64,000 bases of DNA. Source: Herbiconiux ginsengi (lineage in GTDB: Bacteria; Actinomycetota; Actinomycetes; Actinomycetales; Microbacteriaceae). Position 1 is the stretch's first letter; every line of letters begins with the position of its first letter. Position numbers and translations under genes: made by a program. Where the stretch lies: assembly GCF_900107435.1 (NCBI RefSeq), contig NZ_FNPZ01000004.1, positions 434,001 through 498,000 on the forward strand, read 5' to 3'. Positions 8,706 through 17,909 of this stretch are shown here, piece after piece. The notes under the pieces are model-generated. The model had not been told where the DNA came from and made no database searches. It worked only from the letters and a program-made list of their open reading frames with translations.

Positions 8706-8740
8706 CCGCCTCCGCCCATCGAACGAAGGAGAAGCCCCTG

Positions 8741-9853
8741 GTGGCTGACCATTACGACGTGCTCGGCGTCTCGCGCGAAGCGACACCCGAGGAGATCAAG
8801 AAGGCCTACCGCAGGCTCGCGCGCGAACTGCACCCCGATGTGAACCCGAGCCCGGATGCGCAGGAGAAGTTCAAGCAGGTCACGCACGCCTACGACGTGC
8901 TGAGCGATCCCGGTCAGCGACGCGACTACGACCGCGGCCCCCAGCCGGGTTTCGGTGGCGCGGGAGGAGCCGGCTTCGGCGGCTTCGGCGACATCTTCGA
9001 GACCTTCTTCGGCGGACAGGGCGGCGCATCCCGGGGGCCGAAGTCGCGGGAGGAGCGTGGGCAAGACGCCCTGCTCCGGGTGGAGGTCGACCTCGGCGAG
9101 GTCATCTTCGGCACGCATCGCGACCTCGAGGTCGACACGGCCGTGATCTGCGAGACCTGCAACGGCTCGTGCTGCCAGCCCGGCACGTCGCCCGTCACCT
9201 GCGACATCTGCGGCGGATCCGGTTCGATCCAGCGCACGGTGCGTTCGCTGCTCGGCAACGTCGTGACGAGCGCGCCCTGCGGCACCTGCCGCGGCTATGG
9301 CACCGTCATCCCGAACCCGTGCCCCACCTGCCAGGGCCAGGGCCGCGTTCGCGCCCGCCGCACCATCCCGGTCGACATCCCGGCCGGCGTCGACACCGGT
9401 CTGCGGCTGCAGATGCCCGGCCAGGGCGAGGTCGGTCCGGCCGGCGGCCCGCAGGGCGACGTCTACCTCGAGATGAAGGTGCGTCATCACGACGTGTTCT
9501 CGCGCAACGACGACGATCTGCTCTGCACCCTCGAAGTGCAGATGTGGGATGCGGTGCTCGGCACCACCACCACCATCCAGGCGCTGGACGGCGACATCGA
9601 GATCGAGATCAAGCCGGGCACGCAGAGCGCCGAGGTGCTCACCGTGAAGGGCCGCGGCATCACGCACCTGCGCGGCAACGGCCGTGGCGATCTGCGGGTC
9701 GGAATCCAGGTCGTGACGCCTACGAAGCTCGACCACAAGCAGAAGGAGCTGATGAAACAGCTCGCGAGCGCGCACAAATATCCGGCTCCCACGCTCGGGC
9801 ACTTCCAGCAGGGCCTGTTCGCGAAGCTGCGCGACCGATTCTTGAACGTCTGA
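8741..9853 (+). CDS. dnaJ: Molecular chaperone DnaJ (HrcA-linked type)
   Basis: This 370-residue class I J-protein stimulates the ATPase of DnaK and presents unfolded clients to it. The J domain (residues 1-68) contains the HPD motif in '[11 protein letters not shown]'. A Gly/Phe-rich linker follows ('[15 protein letters not shown]'), then four zinc-binding repeats: [24 protein letters not shown] and CPTCQGQG. The first repeat ends in Cys where Gly is the rule, with another Cys next to it. The C-terminal substrate-binding domains are complete. The start GTG at 8741 has GAAGGAGA at 8724-8731. The frame stays open upstream through hrcA, but that region reads as hrcA in another frame, so no fusion is present. 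An hrcA-dnaJ pair is typical of Actinobacteria, where a second dnaJ usually sits with dnaK. Confidence 0.95.
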   Translation: MADHYDVLGVSREATPEEIKKAYRRLARELHPDVNPSPDAQEKFKQVTHAYDVLSDPGQRRDYDRGPQPGFGGAGGAGFGGFGDIFETFFGGQGGASRGPKSREERGQDALLRVEVDLGEVIFGTHRDLEVDTAVICETCNGSCCQPGTSPVTCDICGGSGSIQRTVRSLLGNVVTSAPCGTCRGYGTVIPNPCPTCQGQGRVRARRTIPVDIPAGVDTGLRLQMPGQGEVGPAGGPQGDVYLEMKVRHHDVFSRNDDDLLCTLEVQMWDAVLGTTTTIQALDGDIEIEIKPGTQSAEVLTVKGRGITHLRGNGRGDLRVGIQVVTPTKLDHKQKELMKQLASAHKYPAPTLGHFQQGLFAKLRDRFLNV

Positions 9854-9869
9854 TCGGCGGGGTCACCCG

Positions 9870-10613
9870 GTGAGTTCCCTGTTCCTGCGCGACGATCTCG
9901 CAGCCGTGCCCCACGGGGTCGGCGACGTCGTGCGGCTCGCGGGCGACGAGGCGCGCCACGCGGTGACGGTGAACCGGATGCGCGTGGGCGAGCACACCTC
10001 GATCGGCGACGGGCAGGGTCTCGTCGTCACCGGAGTCGTCACGCGGGTGGAGCCGCGCGAGCTGGAGCTCGCCGTCGAGACCGCGGTGATGCACCCGCAA
10101 CCGGCGCCGTCTCTCGTGCTCGTGCAGGCGCTCGCGAAGGGCGACCGCGACGAGCTGGCAGTGCAGACCGCCACCGAGCTCGGTGTCTCGGCCGTCGTGC
10201 CCTGGCAGGCCGAGCGGTCGGTCTCGCGCTGGTCGGGGCCGAAGGTCGCCAAGGGCGTCGAGCGCTGGTCGAGCATCGTGCGAGAAGCGGCGAAGCAGTC
10301 GATCCGGCCCTTCGTCCCCGTGGTGAGCGAACCGGCCGACCTCGCCGGGCTGCGTGCGCTCGCCGCCGCGAATCGGATGCTCGTGCTCGAGCCGACCGCG
10401 ACCGACCGGCTCAGCGAGGTGTCGTTCACCGACGGCTCCGACGTTCCGGTGCTGCTGGTCGTCGGGCCGGAAGGCGGGATCTCGCCGCGCGAGCTCGAGG
10501 CGCTCGCTGCCGCGGGGGCGCAGGCCGTGCGACTCGGCCCGGAGGTGCTGCGCACCTCGAGTGCGGGCCCGGCGGCGCTCGCCGTCATCAACGCGGCCCT
10601 CGGCCGCTGGTAG
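9870..10613 (+). CDS. rsmE: 16S rRNA (uracil(1498)-N3)-methyltransferase RsmE
   Basis: RsmE methylates N3 of U1498 in the decoding region of 16S rRNA using S-adenosylmethionine. The 247-residue protein shows the family sequence: an N-terminal PUA-like domain ('HAVTVNRMRVGE'), then a SPOUT domain with 'ALAKGDRDELAVQTATELGV', the SAM-binding knot 'VVGPEGGIS' and 'RLGPEVLRTSSAGPAAL' close to the C-terminus. The length is usual for the family. It begins with GTG 16 bases after dnaJ, the usual actinobacterial neighbour order, and is probably transcribed with hrcA-dnaJ. It ends about 100 bases before the HIT gene, which has its own promoter. Confidence 0.96.
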   Translation: MSSLFLRDDLAAVPHGVGDVVRLAGDEARHAVTVNRMRVGEHTSIGDGQGLVVTGVVTRVEPRELELAVETAVMHPQPAPSLVLVQALAKGDRDELAVQTATELGVSAVVPWQAERSVSRWSGPKVAKGVERWSSIVREAAKQSIRPFVPVVSEPADLAGLRALAAANRMLVLEPTATDRLSEVSFTDGSDVPVLLVVGPEGGISPRELEALAAAGAQAVRLGPEVLRTSSAGPAALAVINAALGRW

Positions 10614-10698
10614 GTCGTCTGCTCCTGCACAGGCACGCTCGTAGCGAACCCCGGGTGCCCAGTTGTCCACAGCCGGTCCGTTCAGCCGGTGCCAAACC

Positions 10699-10704
10699 TA
10701 CAAT
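10699..10704 (+). promoter_or_regulatory. -10 box for leaderless transcription of the HIT gene
   Basis: TACAAT lies 6 bases before the ATG at 10711, so transcription should start at or next to the A of the start codon. The GGAG at 10705-10708 is too close to the ATG to serve as a ribosome-binding site, which fits a leaderless message. Confidence 0.7.
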
Positions 10705-10710
10705 GGAGCC

Positions 10711-11059
10711 ATGTCCACCGAAACCGATTCCCCCTCGATCTTCAGCCGCATCGTCGCCCGGGAGATCCCGGCGACGATCCTCGCCGAGACCGACCGGGTC
10801 ATCGCGTTCCCCGACATCGCGCCGAAGGCGCCCGTGCACGTGCTCGTCGTGCCGAAGACCGAGCGCTACCGCGACGTGGTCGAGCTGGCCGCCGGAGACC
10901 CGGGCCTGCTCGCCGAGGTGGTCGAGGTCGCGAAATCCCTCGCCGACGAATTGACCGACGGCGACTTCCGACTCATCTTCAACACCGGTCCCAATGCCGG
11001 GCAGACCGTCTTCCACGTGCACGCCCACGTGCTCGGAGGCGGCCTCGAGGAAGGAACCC

Positions 11060-11073
<14 letters not shown>
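10711..11073 (+). CDS. Histidine triad (HIT/HINT) nucleotide-binding protein
   Basis: The 120-residue protein contains the histidine triad 'HVHAHVLGG' near its C-terminus and the family's N-terminal 'IFSRIVAREIPATIL' and 'IAFPDIAPKAPVHVLVVPK'. HINT-type proteins hydrolyse purine nucleoside phosphoramidates and act as dimers in the cytoplasm; the cellular role is unclear. The ATG at 10711 is chosen over any upstream codon because similarity begins there and a -10 box stands 6 bases before it. The last 14 bases overlap the phoH start, a common actinobacterial pairing. Confidence 0.94.
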
Positions 11074-12130
<1,057 letters not shown>

Positions 12131-12206
12131 GAAGGAAAACCGGCGACCTGCGCGGCGGTTTTCCGCGCTGCGCCGCAGAAGCGGCGGCGCAGCCAGGGAG
12201 ACACAA

Positions 12207-12674
12207 TTGAGCATAGAGATCAACAACGAGAGCTCGATCCCGGTCGACGAGACCGCCATCCTGCGTCTGGCGAGCTACGCGCTCGATCAGTTGCATGTGC
12301 ACCCGGATGCGGAGCTCGCGATCGTGCTGGTCGACGAGGCCGCGATGGAGCAGCTGCACGTTCAGTGGATGGATGAACCCGGGCCCACCGACGTGCTGAG
12401 CTTCCCGATGGATGAGCTGCGCCCTGGCACCGAAGACGCTCCGACGCCCGCGGGCCTGCTCGGCGACGTGGTGCTCTGTCCCCAGGTGGCCGAGGCCCAG
12501 GCGCAGACGGCGGGGCACTCCACCCTCGAGGAGCTGCTGCTTCTCACCACCCACGGCATCCTGCACCTGCTCGGCTTCGACCACGCCGAGCCCGAGGAGG
12601 AGAAGGAGATGTTCGGCATCCAGCGCGACATCCTCGTCGGTTTCGCGATGGGCGAGCGTCGCCGCCCGGCATGA
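12207..12674 (+). CDS. ybeY: Endoribonuclease / rRNA maturation factor YbeY
   Basis: YbeY is a zinc metalloprotein needed for 16S rRNA 3'-end maturation and late ribosome quality control. The 155-residue protein has the diagnostic [11 protein letters not shown] motif with His116, His120 and His126 as zinc ligands, and the '[11 protein letters not shown]' segment of the family. The TTG at 12207 has GGGAG at 12196-12200 and gives the usual family length; an in-frame ATG at 12063 would overlap phoH by 68 bases and add a basic tail with no family similarity. The stop overlaps the next start by four bases (ATGA). The order phoH-ybeY-CNNM-era is conserved in Actinobacteria. Confidence 0.95.
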   Translation: MSIEINNESSIPVDETAILRLASYALDQLHVHPDAELAIVLVDEAAMEQLHVQWMDEPGPTDVLSFPMDELRPGTEDAPTPAGLLGDVVLCPQVAEAQAQTAGHSTLEELLLLTTHGILHLLGFDHAEPEEEKEMFGIQRDILVGFAMGERRRPA

Positions 12675-14104
12675 CCATCGCCCTGTTCCTGATCGCGGCC
12701 TTCGTCCTCGTGGCGTTCGGCGGATTGTTCGCGGCCGTCGATTCCGCGGTGCTGTCGTTGTCGCGATCCGACGTCTTGGAACTCGCCGACCGCTACCGCG
12801 CGAAACGCTCCCTGCGCGCCATCGCCGACGACCCGGGCGCCCACGTCAACGCGGTGAACTTCGCGCGCGTCGTGTTCGAGACCACGGCGGCCGTGCTCGT
12901 CACCATCGCCTTCGCCTTCTCGATCGACGTGCTCTGGCTCGCTCTCGTGCTCTCGGCGGCGATCATGACGGCGGTGTCGTTCGTGCTCGTCGGCTCGAGC
13001 CCGCGCAGCGTCGGGCGGGTCCACTCCCGCGCGGTGCTGCGTTACGGCGCCGTGCCCGTGCACCTCGTGCGCGTGGTGCTCGGCCCGGTGGCGAACGCTC
13101 TGGTCGCCATCGGAAACCGGGTCACTCCCGGCCGGCCGCGATCGGGCACCTTCTCGTCGGAGGAGCAATTGCTCAGCATGGTCGACGAGGCCACCGAACT
13201 CGATGTGCTCGAAGAAGACGACCGGGAGTTGATCCACTCCATCATCGAGTTCAACGACACGGTGGTGCGCGAGGTGATGATCCCGCGCACCGACATGGTC
13301 ACGATCGAAGACGACGCGACGGTCGGCCACGGCCTCGGGCTCTTCCTCAGCAAGGGCGTCTCGCGCATCCCGGTGGTCGAGAACGACAACGTCGACCAGA
13401 TCTCCGGCGTGCTCTACCTGCGCGACGTGGCGCGGTTGAGCTACGAGCGCCCGAAGGAGGTCGACCGGATGCACGTGAGCGAGCTCGCCCGCGCGCCCTT
13501 GTTCATCCCCGAGTCGAAGAAGGTCGACGACACGCTGCGGCAGATGCAGCTGGAGTCGAACCACCTCGCGATGGTGGTCGACGAGTACGGCGGTATCGCC
13601 GGCCTCGTCACCCTCGAAGACCTCATCGAGGAACTGGTGGGCGACATCTCCGACGAGTACGACCGCGATGTCGTGGAGGTCGAAGACCTCGGCGACGGCC
13701 GCTACCGTGTGAGTGCGCGTCTGCCTGTCGACGAGTTGGGCGAACTGTTCGACCTCGAGCTCGACGACGACGACGTCGATTCCGTCGGTGGCCTGCTCTC
13801 CAAGACCCTCGGTCGCCTGCCGGTCGCCGGTTCCGTGGCGCGGGTCTCCGGTCTCGAACTCACCGCCGACCGCACCGACGGCCGTCGCAAGCGCGTCATC
13901 ACAGTGATCGTGCGGCGAGATCCGGATGCGCCGGCACCGGTCTCCACCGACACCGGGCCCACCCGCACGGGGCCGGTGCGCACGCAGCCGGCGAAGTCCG
14001 AGGGCAAGAAGCCCGAGAGCAAGAACGGTAAGAACGGCAAGCCCGGTAAGTCCGGTAAGAAGTCGACCGTCAAAGAAACCACCCCCACCAAGGAGAACGC
14101 ATGA
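12671..14104 (+). CDS. CNNM/CorC-family membrane protein with CBS pair (hemolysin-like)
   Basis: The 477-residue protein has an N-terminal CNNM transmembrane domain with about four hydrophobic spans (residues 3-25 and roughly 60-145). A CBS pair follows, beginning at '[15 protein letters not shown]' and including '[16 protein letters not shown]', then a CorC/HlyC C-terminal domain ('[17 protein letters not shown]'). Relatives export or sense magnesium or cobalt; the 'hemolysin' label is historical. It ends in an unusual Lys/Gly/Ser-rich tail with repeated 'KNGK/KPGK/KSGKK' units, likely disordered and cytoplasmic. It overlaps ybeY upstream and era downstream by four bases each, so all three are probably translated from one message. 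Confidence 0.9.
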   Translation: MTIALFLIAAFVLVAFGGLFAAVDSAVLSLSRSDVLELADRYRAKRSLRAIADDPGAHVNAVNFARVVFETTAAVLVTIAFAFSIDVLWLALVLSAAIMTAVSFVLVGSSPRSVGRVHSRAVLRYGAVPVHLVRVVLGPVANALVAIGNRVTPGRPRSGTFSSEEQLLSMVDEATELDVLEEDDRELIHSIIEFNDTVVREVMIPRTDMVTIEDDATVGHGLGLFLSKGVSRIPVVENDNVDQISGVLYLRDVARLSYERPKEVDRMHVSELARAPLFIPESKKVDDTLRQMQLESNHLAMVVDEYGGIAGLVTLEDLIEELVGDISDEYDRDVVEVEDLGDGRYRVSARLPVDELGELFDLELDDDDVDSVGGLLSKTLGRLPVAGSVARVSGLELTADRTDGRRKRVITVIVRRDPDAPAPVSTDTGPTRTGPVRTQPAKSEGKKPESKNGKNGKPGKSGKKSTVKETTPTKENA

Positions 14105-15015
14105 GCGACTCAATAGACGACGTCGACGGCGACTTCCGGGCGGGGTTCGTCACCTTCGTCGGGCGCCCGAACGTCGGCAAGTCCACCCTCACGAACGCCC
14201 TGGTCGGCGAGAAGGTCGCCATCACGAGTTCGAAGCCGCAGACCACACGGCAAGCGATCCGCGGAATCGTGCACGACCCGGCCGGTCAGCTGATCATCGT
14301 CGACACCCCCGGCATGCACCGCCCGCGCACGCTGCTCGGCGAGCGGCTCAACTCCCTCGTGCAATCGACCCTGGGCGACGTCGACGTCATCGGATTCTGC
14401 CTGCCGGCCGATGAGAAGCTCGGCCCGGGCGACCGCTACATCAACGACCAGCTGGATGCCTACCCCGGGGCGAAGAAGGTCGCGATCGTCACGAAGATCG
14501 ACTCGGCGTCGAAGCAGCAGGTGGGTGAGCAGCTGCTCGCGGTGTCCGAGCTGCGCGATTGGGAGACGGTGATCCCGGTGTCGGCGACCAGCCGTATCCA
14601 GCTCGACGTGCTGACGAGTGAGCTCATCCGTCTGCTCCCTCGATCGGAGAAGCTCTACCCCGAAGACCAGATCACCGACGAGGGGCTGGAGTCGCGCATC
14701 GCGGAGCTGATCCGCGAGGCGGCCCTCGAGGGGGTGCGCGACGAACTGCCGCACTCCATCGCCGTCACCATCGACGACATGCGCGAGCGCGACGACCGCG
14801 ATCTGGTGGAGATCTACGCCAACCTGTTCGTCGAGCGCGACAGCCAGAAGGGCATCATCATCGGCCCGAAGGGCTCGCGCCTGGGCGATGTCGGTTCGCG
14901 GGCCCGGGCCGAGATCGAACCGCTGCTCGGGCGGCAGGTCTACCTCAACATCCGGGTCAAGGTGGCCAAGGACTGGCAGCGCGATCCGAAGCTGCTCGGT
15001 CGGCTGGGCTTCTAA
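14101..15015 (+). CDS. era: GTPase Era
   Basis: Era binds the 3' end of 16S rRNA and couples small-subunit assembly to growth. The 304-residue protein shows G1 'GRPNVGKST' (residues 21-29), the family's switch I 'KPQTTRQAIRGIV', G3 'DTPGMH' and G4 'TKID'. A C-terminal KH domain contains 'IIIGPKGSRLGDVGSRARAEIE'-type residues (~250-272) and ends in 'DWQRDPKLLGRLGF'. The ATG at 14101 sits in the stop of the CNNM gene. It is the last gene of the tightly packed phoH-ybeY-CNNM-era group; the next gene has its own promoter. Confidence 0.97.
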   Translation: MSDSIDDVDGDFRAGFVTFVGRPNVGKSTLTNALVGEKVAITSSKPQTTRQAIRGIVHDPAGQLIIVDTPGMHRPRTLLGERLNSLVQSTLGDVDVIGFCLPADEKLGPGDRYINDQLDAYPGAKKVAIVTKIDSASKQQVGEQLLAVSELRDWETVIPVSATSRIQLDVLTSELIRLLPRSEKLYPEDQITDEGLESRIAELIREAALEGVRDELPHSIAVTIDDMRERDDRDLVEIYANLFVERDSQKGIIIGPKGSRLGDVGSRARAEIEPLLGRQVYLNIRVKVAKDWQRDPKLLGRLGF

Positions 15016-15031
15016 TCCTGGCCCCCGCTGA

Positions 15032-15073
15032 AATCGGCGTTCTGGAATCGGCGTCCTGGAATCGTCGACACGG
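15032..15073 (+). repeat. Three tandem 14-bp repeats upstream of the dapA promoter
   Basis: The units are AATCGGCGTTCTGG (15032-15045), AATCGGCGTCCTGG (15046-15059; 13 of 14 identical) and a weaker AATCGTCGACACGG (15060-15073; 10 of 14). They end 8 bases before the dapA -10 box and cover the -35 region. They could be binding sites for a regulator or merely a duplication. Confidence 0.65.
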
Positions 15074-15081
15074 AGAGGCGA

Positions 15082-15087
15082 TAGCCT
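15082..15087 (+). promoter_or_regulatory. -10 box for leaderless dapA
   Basis: TAGCCT lies 6 bases before the GTG at 15094. No Shine-Dalgarno sequence is placed correctly for this start: the GGAGAGG at 15072-15078 is 15 bases away and would be upstream of the transcript. Confidence 0.65.
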
Positions 15088-15093
15088 GTAACC

Positions 15094-16071
15094 GTGTCTA
15101 ACGTTACGAACCCATTCGGCCAGGTCCTGGTCGCCATGGTCACCCCTTTCACGGCCGACGGCGAAGTCGATTGGCCCGGGGTAGAGAAGCTCATCGACGA
15201 GCTGATCGCGGGCGGTGCCGACGGCATCGTCGTCACCGGCACCACCGGCGAGACCTCCACCCTCACCGACCCGGAGAAGATCCGTCTGGTCGAGGTGGGT
15301 AAGGATGTCGGGGCCGGCCGCGCCAAGATCATCACGGGCGGCGGGTCGAACGAGACCGCGCACGCCATGCAGCTCGCTCGCCAGAGCGAGAAGGCGGGGG
15401 CCGACGGCAACCTCGTCGTCACGCCCTATTACAACAAGCCCACCCAGGCCGGCATCCTCACGCACTTCCGGATGATCGCGGATGCGACCGATCTGCCCGT
15501 CATCCTCTACGACATCCCGGGCCGTACCGGCGTGCCCATCAAGTACGACACGATGCTGCGGCTCGCCAAGCATCCGAACATCCTCGCCGTCAAAGACGCC
15601 AAGGGTGACTTCAGCGAGGTCAGCCGGGTGCTCAACCAGACCGACCTGCTCTACTTCTCGGGCGACGACGCGAACGTGCTCCCGCACCTCGCGATCGGTG
15701 CGGTGGGTCTCATCGGCGTCACCGCGAACGTCGCGCCGGCGCCCTACCGGGTGATCGTCGACGCGGTCAACGCGGGCGATCTGGCCACCGCGACGGCGGC
15801 GCACAAGTCGCTCGAGCCGCTGGTGCGCGCGATCATGACCCACGTTCCCGGCACTGTCGCCGCGAAGTACATCCTGCACGGGCTCGGCCGCATCGGCAGC
15901 CCGCGCGTGCGGCTGCCCCTGGTGGGCCCGGAGGAGTGGGAGGCCGCGCAGATCGAGAGCGAGATCGACCTCGTGCGCGACATCCCGGGTCTCGATTTCA
16001 AGAACTTCCGCCCCGATCGCAACGCCGCCGCCGGTGGCGCCCTGCCGAAAGTGGCGGGCACCACTCGCTGA
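15094..16071 (+). CDS. dapA: 4-hydroxy-tetrahydrodipicolinate synthase
   Basis: DapA condenses pyruvate with aspartate semialdehyde, the first committed step of the diaminopimelate/lysine pathway that also feeds peptidoglycan. The 325-residue TIM-barrel protein shows 'GTTGETSTL', 'VTPYYNKP' (with the catalytic Tyr) and 'ILYDIPGRTGVPI', then the Schiff-base lysine in 'ILAVKDAKGD'. The start is the GTG at 15094, placed 6 bases after a -10 box. rnj follows after 106 bases, an order shared with Mycobacterium. dapF lies further along in this window; no other lysine genes are present here. Confidence 0.96.
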   Translation: MSNVTNPFGQVLVAMVTPFTADGEVDWPGVEKLIDELIAGGADGIVVTGTTGETSTLTDPEKIRLVEVGKDVGAGRAKIITGGGSNETAHAMQLARQSEKAGADGNLVVTPYYNKPTQAGILTHFRMIADATDLPVILYDIPGRTGVPIKYDTMLRLAKHPNILAVKDAKGDFSEVSRVLNQTDLLYFSGDDANVLPHLAIGAVGLIGVTANVAPAPYRVIVDAVNAGDLATATAAHKSLEPLVRAIMTHVPGTVAAKYILHGLGRIGSPRVRLPLVGPEEWEAAQIESEIDLVRDIPGLDFKNFRPDRNAAAGGALPKVAGTTR

Positions 16072-16137
16072 GAAGACCGAGGCCGCCCCGATCGGCCCCC
16101 GCAGAAGCCCCCGCGGCCGCATAGGCGGACCGCAGAC

Positions 16138-16167
16138 CATGCACGACAACCGCATGCACGACAACCG
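16138..16167 (+). repeat. Perfect 15-bp tandem duplication before rnj
   Basis: CATGCACGACAACCG occurs at 16138-16152 and again at 16153-16167. Each copy carries an ATG in frame with rnj, so the rnj frame has possible starts at 16139, 16154 and 16178. The ribosome-binding site points to the last of these. Confidence 0.85.
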
Positions 16168-16177
16168 AGGAGGGCCC

Positions 16178-17854
16178 ATGCAAAGCCCGATAGCAGAACC
16201 GCCGGCGCTCCAGGCCGGAACACTCCGAGTCACTCCCGTGGGCGGGCTCGGCGAGATCGGTCGCAACATGACCGTGTTCGAATACGAGGGCAAGCTGCTC
16301 ATCGTCGACTGCGGGGTGCTCTTCCCCGAGGAGAACCAGCCCGGCGTCGACCTGATCCTGCCCGACTTCAGCATCGTGCGCGACCGGCTGCAGGATGTGG
16401 TGGGCATCGTGCTCACGCACGGCCACGAAGACCACATCGGCGCCGTGCCCTACCTGCTGAAGCTGCGCGAAGACATCCCGCTCATCGGATCGGCACTCAC
16501 CCTGGCGCTGGTCGAGGCGAAGCTCAAGGAGCATCGCATCACGCCGTACACCTTCGACGTCACCGAGGGTCAGGTCGAGAACCTCGGCCCCTTCGAGTGC
16601 GAGTTCGTGGCCGTGAACCACTCGATCCCGGATGCGCTGGCCGTGGCCATCAAGACCCCCGCGGGCGTGGTGCTGCACACCGGCGACTTCAAGATGGACC
16701 AGCTGCCGCTCGACGACCGGCTCACCGACCTGCGCGCCTTCGCTCGCCTGGGTGAAGCGGGTGTCGACCTCTTCCTCGTCGACTCGACGAACGCCGACGT
16801 GCCCGGATTCACCCCGCTCGAACGCGACATCGGGCCGGTGCTCGAGTCGATCATCGAACGAGCGCCCCGCCGCGTCATCGTGGCGAGCTTCTCGAGTCAC
16901 GTGCACCGCGTGCAGCAGGTGCTGGATGCCGCCCACGCGCACGGCCGCCGGGTGGCGCTGCTCGGGCGCTCGATGGTGCGCAACATGACCATCGCGGCCG
17001 ATCTCGGTTACCTCCGGGTGCCCGAGGGTGTCCTGGTCGACTTCAAGAAGGCCGGCGACATCCCCGACGACAAGATCGTCTACATGTCCACCGGGTCGCA
17101 GGGCGAGCCGATGGCCGTGCTGTCGCGGATGGCGAACCTCGAGCACCAGATCGAGGTGGGCGAGGGCGACACCGTCATCCTCGCCTCGAGCCTCATCCCG
17201 GGCAACGAGAACGCGGTCTACCGGGTGATCAACGGGCTCACGAAGCTGGGTGCGAACGTCATCCACAAGGGCAACGCGAAGGTGCACGTCTCGGGCCACG
17301 CGGCCGCGGGGGAGCTGCTCTACTGCTACAACATCCTGAAGCCGAAGAACGTGCTGCCGGTGCACGGCGAATACCGTCACCTGGTGGCCAACCAGAAGCT
17401 CGCCATCGAGACCGGTGTGCCGGCCGCGAACACCTTCATCGCCGAAGACGGCACCGTCATCGACCTGAAGAACGGTGTCGCCACCGTGGTCGGCCAGCAC
17501 GACCTCGGTTACGTCTACGTCGACGGATCGACCGTCGGCGAGATCACGGATGCCGACCTCAAAGACCGCCGGATCCTCGGCGAAGAGGGTTTCATCTCGA
17601 TCATCGTCGTGGTGGAGGCCCAGACCGGGCGCATCGTGGTGGGGCCGGAGATCCACGCGAAGGGATTCGCGGAAGACGAGCGGGTGTTCGACGCGGTCAA
17701 GCCGAAGATCAGTGCGGCCCTCACGGAGGCGGCCCAGAACGGCGTGCGCGAGCCCTACGCCCTGCAGCAGGTCGTGCGCCGCACGGTCGGCCGCTGGGTG
17801 AACACGAGCTACCGCCGCCGGCCGATGATCGTGCCCCTCGTCATCGAGGCGTAG
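16178..17854 (+). CDS. rnj: Ribonuclease J
   Basis: RNase J is a zinc-dependent nuclease with endo- and 5'-exonuclease activity in mRNA and rRNA processing. The 558-residue protein begins with 'LRVTPVGGLGEIGRNM' and has the metallo-beta-lactamase motif HGHEDH (His81, His83, Asp85, His86), a later 'HTGDFK', and the beta-CASP domain with 'STGSQGEP' and 'HVSGHAAAGE'. The C-terminal domain is present. The ATG at 16178 is preferred because GAGGAGGG at 16167-16174 precedes it; two in-frame ATGs lie upstream inside a tandem duplication. The dapA-rnj order matches Mycobacterium. No second rnj is in the window. Confidence 0.96.
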   Translation: MQSPIAEPPALQAGTLRVTPVGGLGEIGRNMTVFEYEGKLLIVDCGVLFPEENQPGVDLILPDFSIVRDRLQDVVGIVLTHGHEDHIGAVPYLLKLREDIPLIGSALTLALVEAKLKEHRITPYTFDVTEGQVENLGPFECEFVAVNHSIPDALAVAIKTPAGVVLHTGDFKMDQLPLDDRLTDLRAFARLGEAGVDLFLVDSTNADVPGFTPLERDIGPVLESIIERAPRRVIVASFSSHVHRVQQVLDAAHAHGRRVALLGRSMVRNMTIAADLGYLRVPEGVLVDFKKAGDIPDDKIVYMSTGSQGEPMAVLSRMANLEHQIEVGEGDTVILASSLIPGNENAVYRVINGLTKLGANVIHKGNAKVHVSGHAAAGELLYCYNILKPKNVLPVHGEYRHLVANQKLAIETGVPAANTFIAEDGTVIDLKNGVATVVGQHDLGYVYVDGSTVGEITDADLKDRRILGEEGFISIIVVVEAQTGRIVVGPEIHAKGFAEDERVFDAVKPKISAALTEAAQNGVREPYALQQVVRRTVGRWVNTSYRRRPMIVPLVIEA

Positions 17855-17897
17855 GGGGAACCCGGCGCGGCATCACGGCCTCCGCGCGCCGCGCAGG

Positions 17898-17903
17898 TAG
17901 CGT
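17898..17903 (+). promoter_or_regulatory. -10 box for leaderless ftsK
   Basis: TAGCGT lies 6 bases before the ATG at 17910, with no purine-rich ribosome-binding site at the proper distance. The spacing matches the other proposed leaderless starts in the window. Confidence 0.6.
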
Positions 17904-17909
17904 GAAAGC

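Noticed and set aside
7646-8740. Frame open from before hrcA into dnaJ, suggesting a fusion
   Set aside because: The upstream half reads as hrcA in another frame and has an Arg-rich random composition; dnaJ has its own GTG and ribosome-binding site.
14110-16437. 775-codon minus-strand frame opposite era and dapA
   Set aside because: Both genes it covers are complete with their catalytic motifs. The long frame arises from high GC at third positions.
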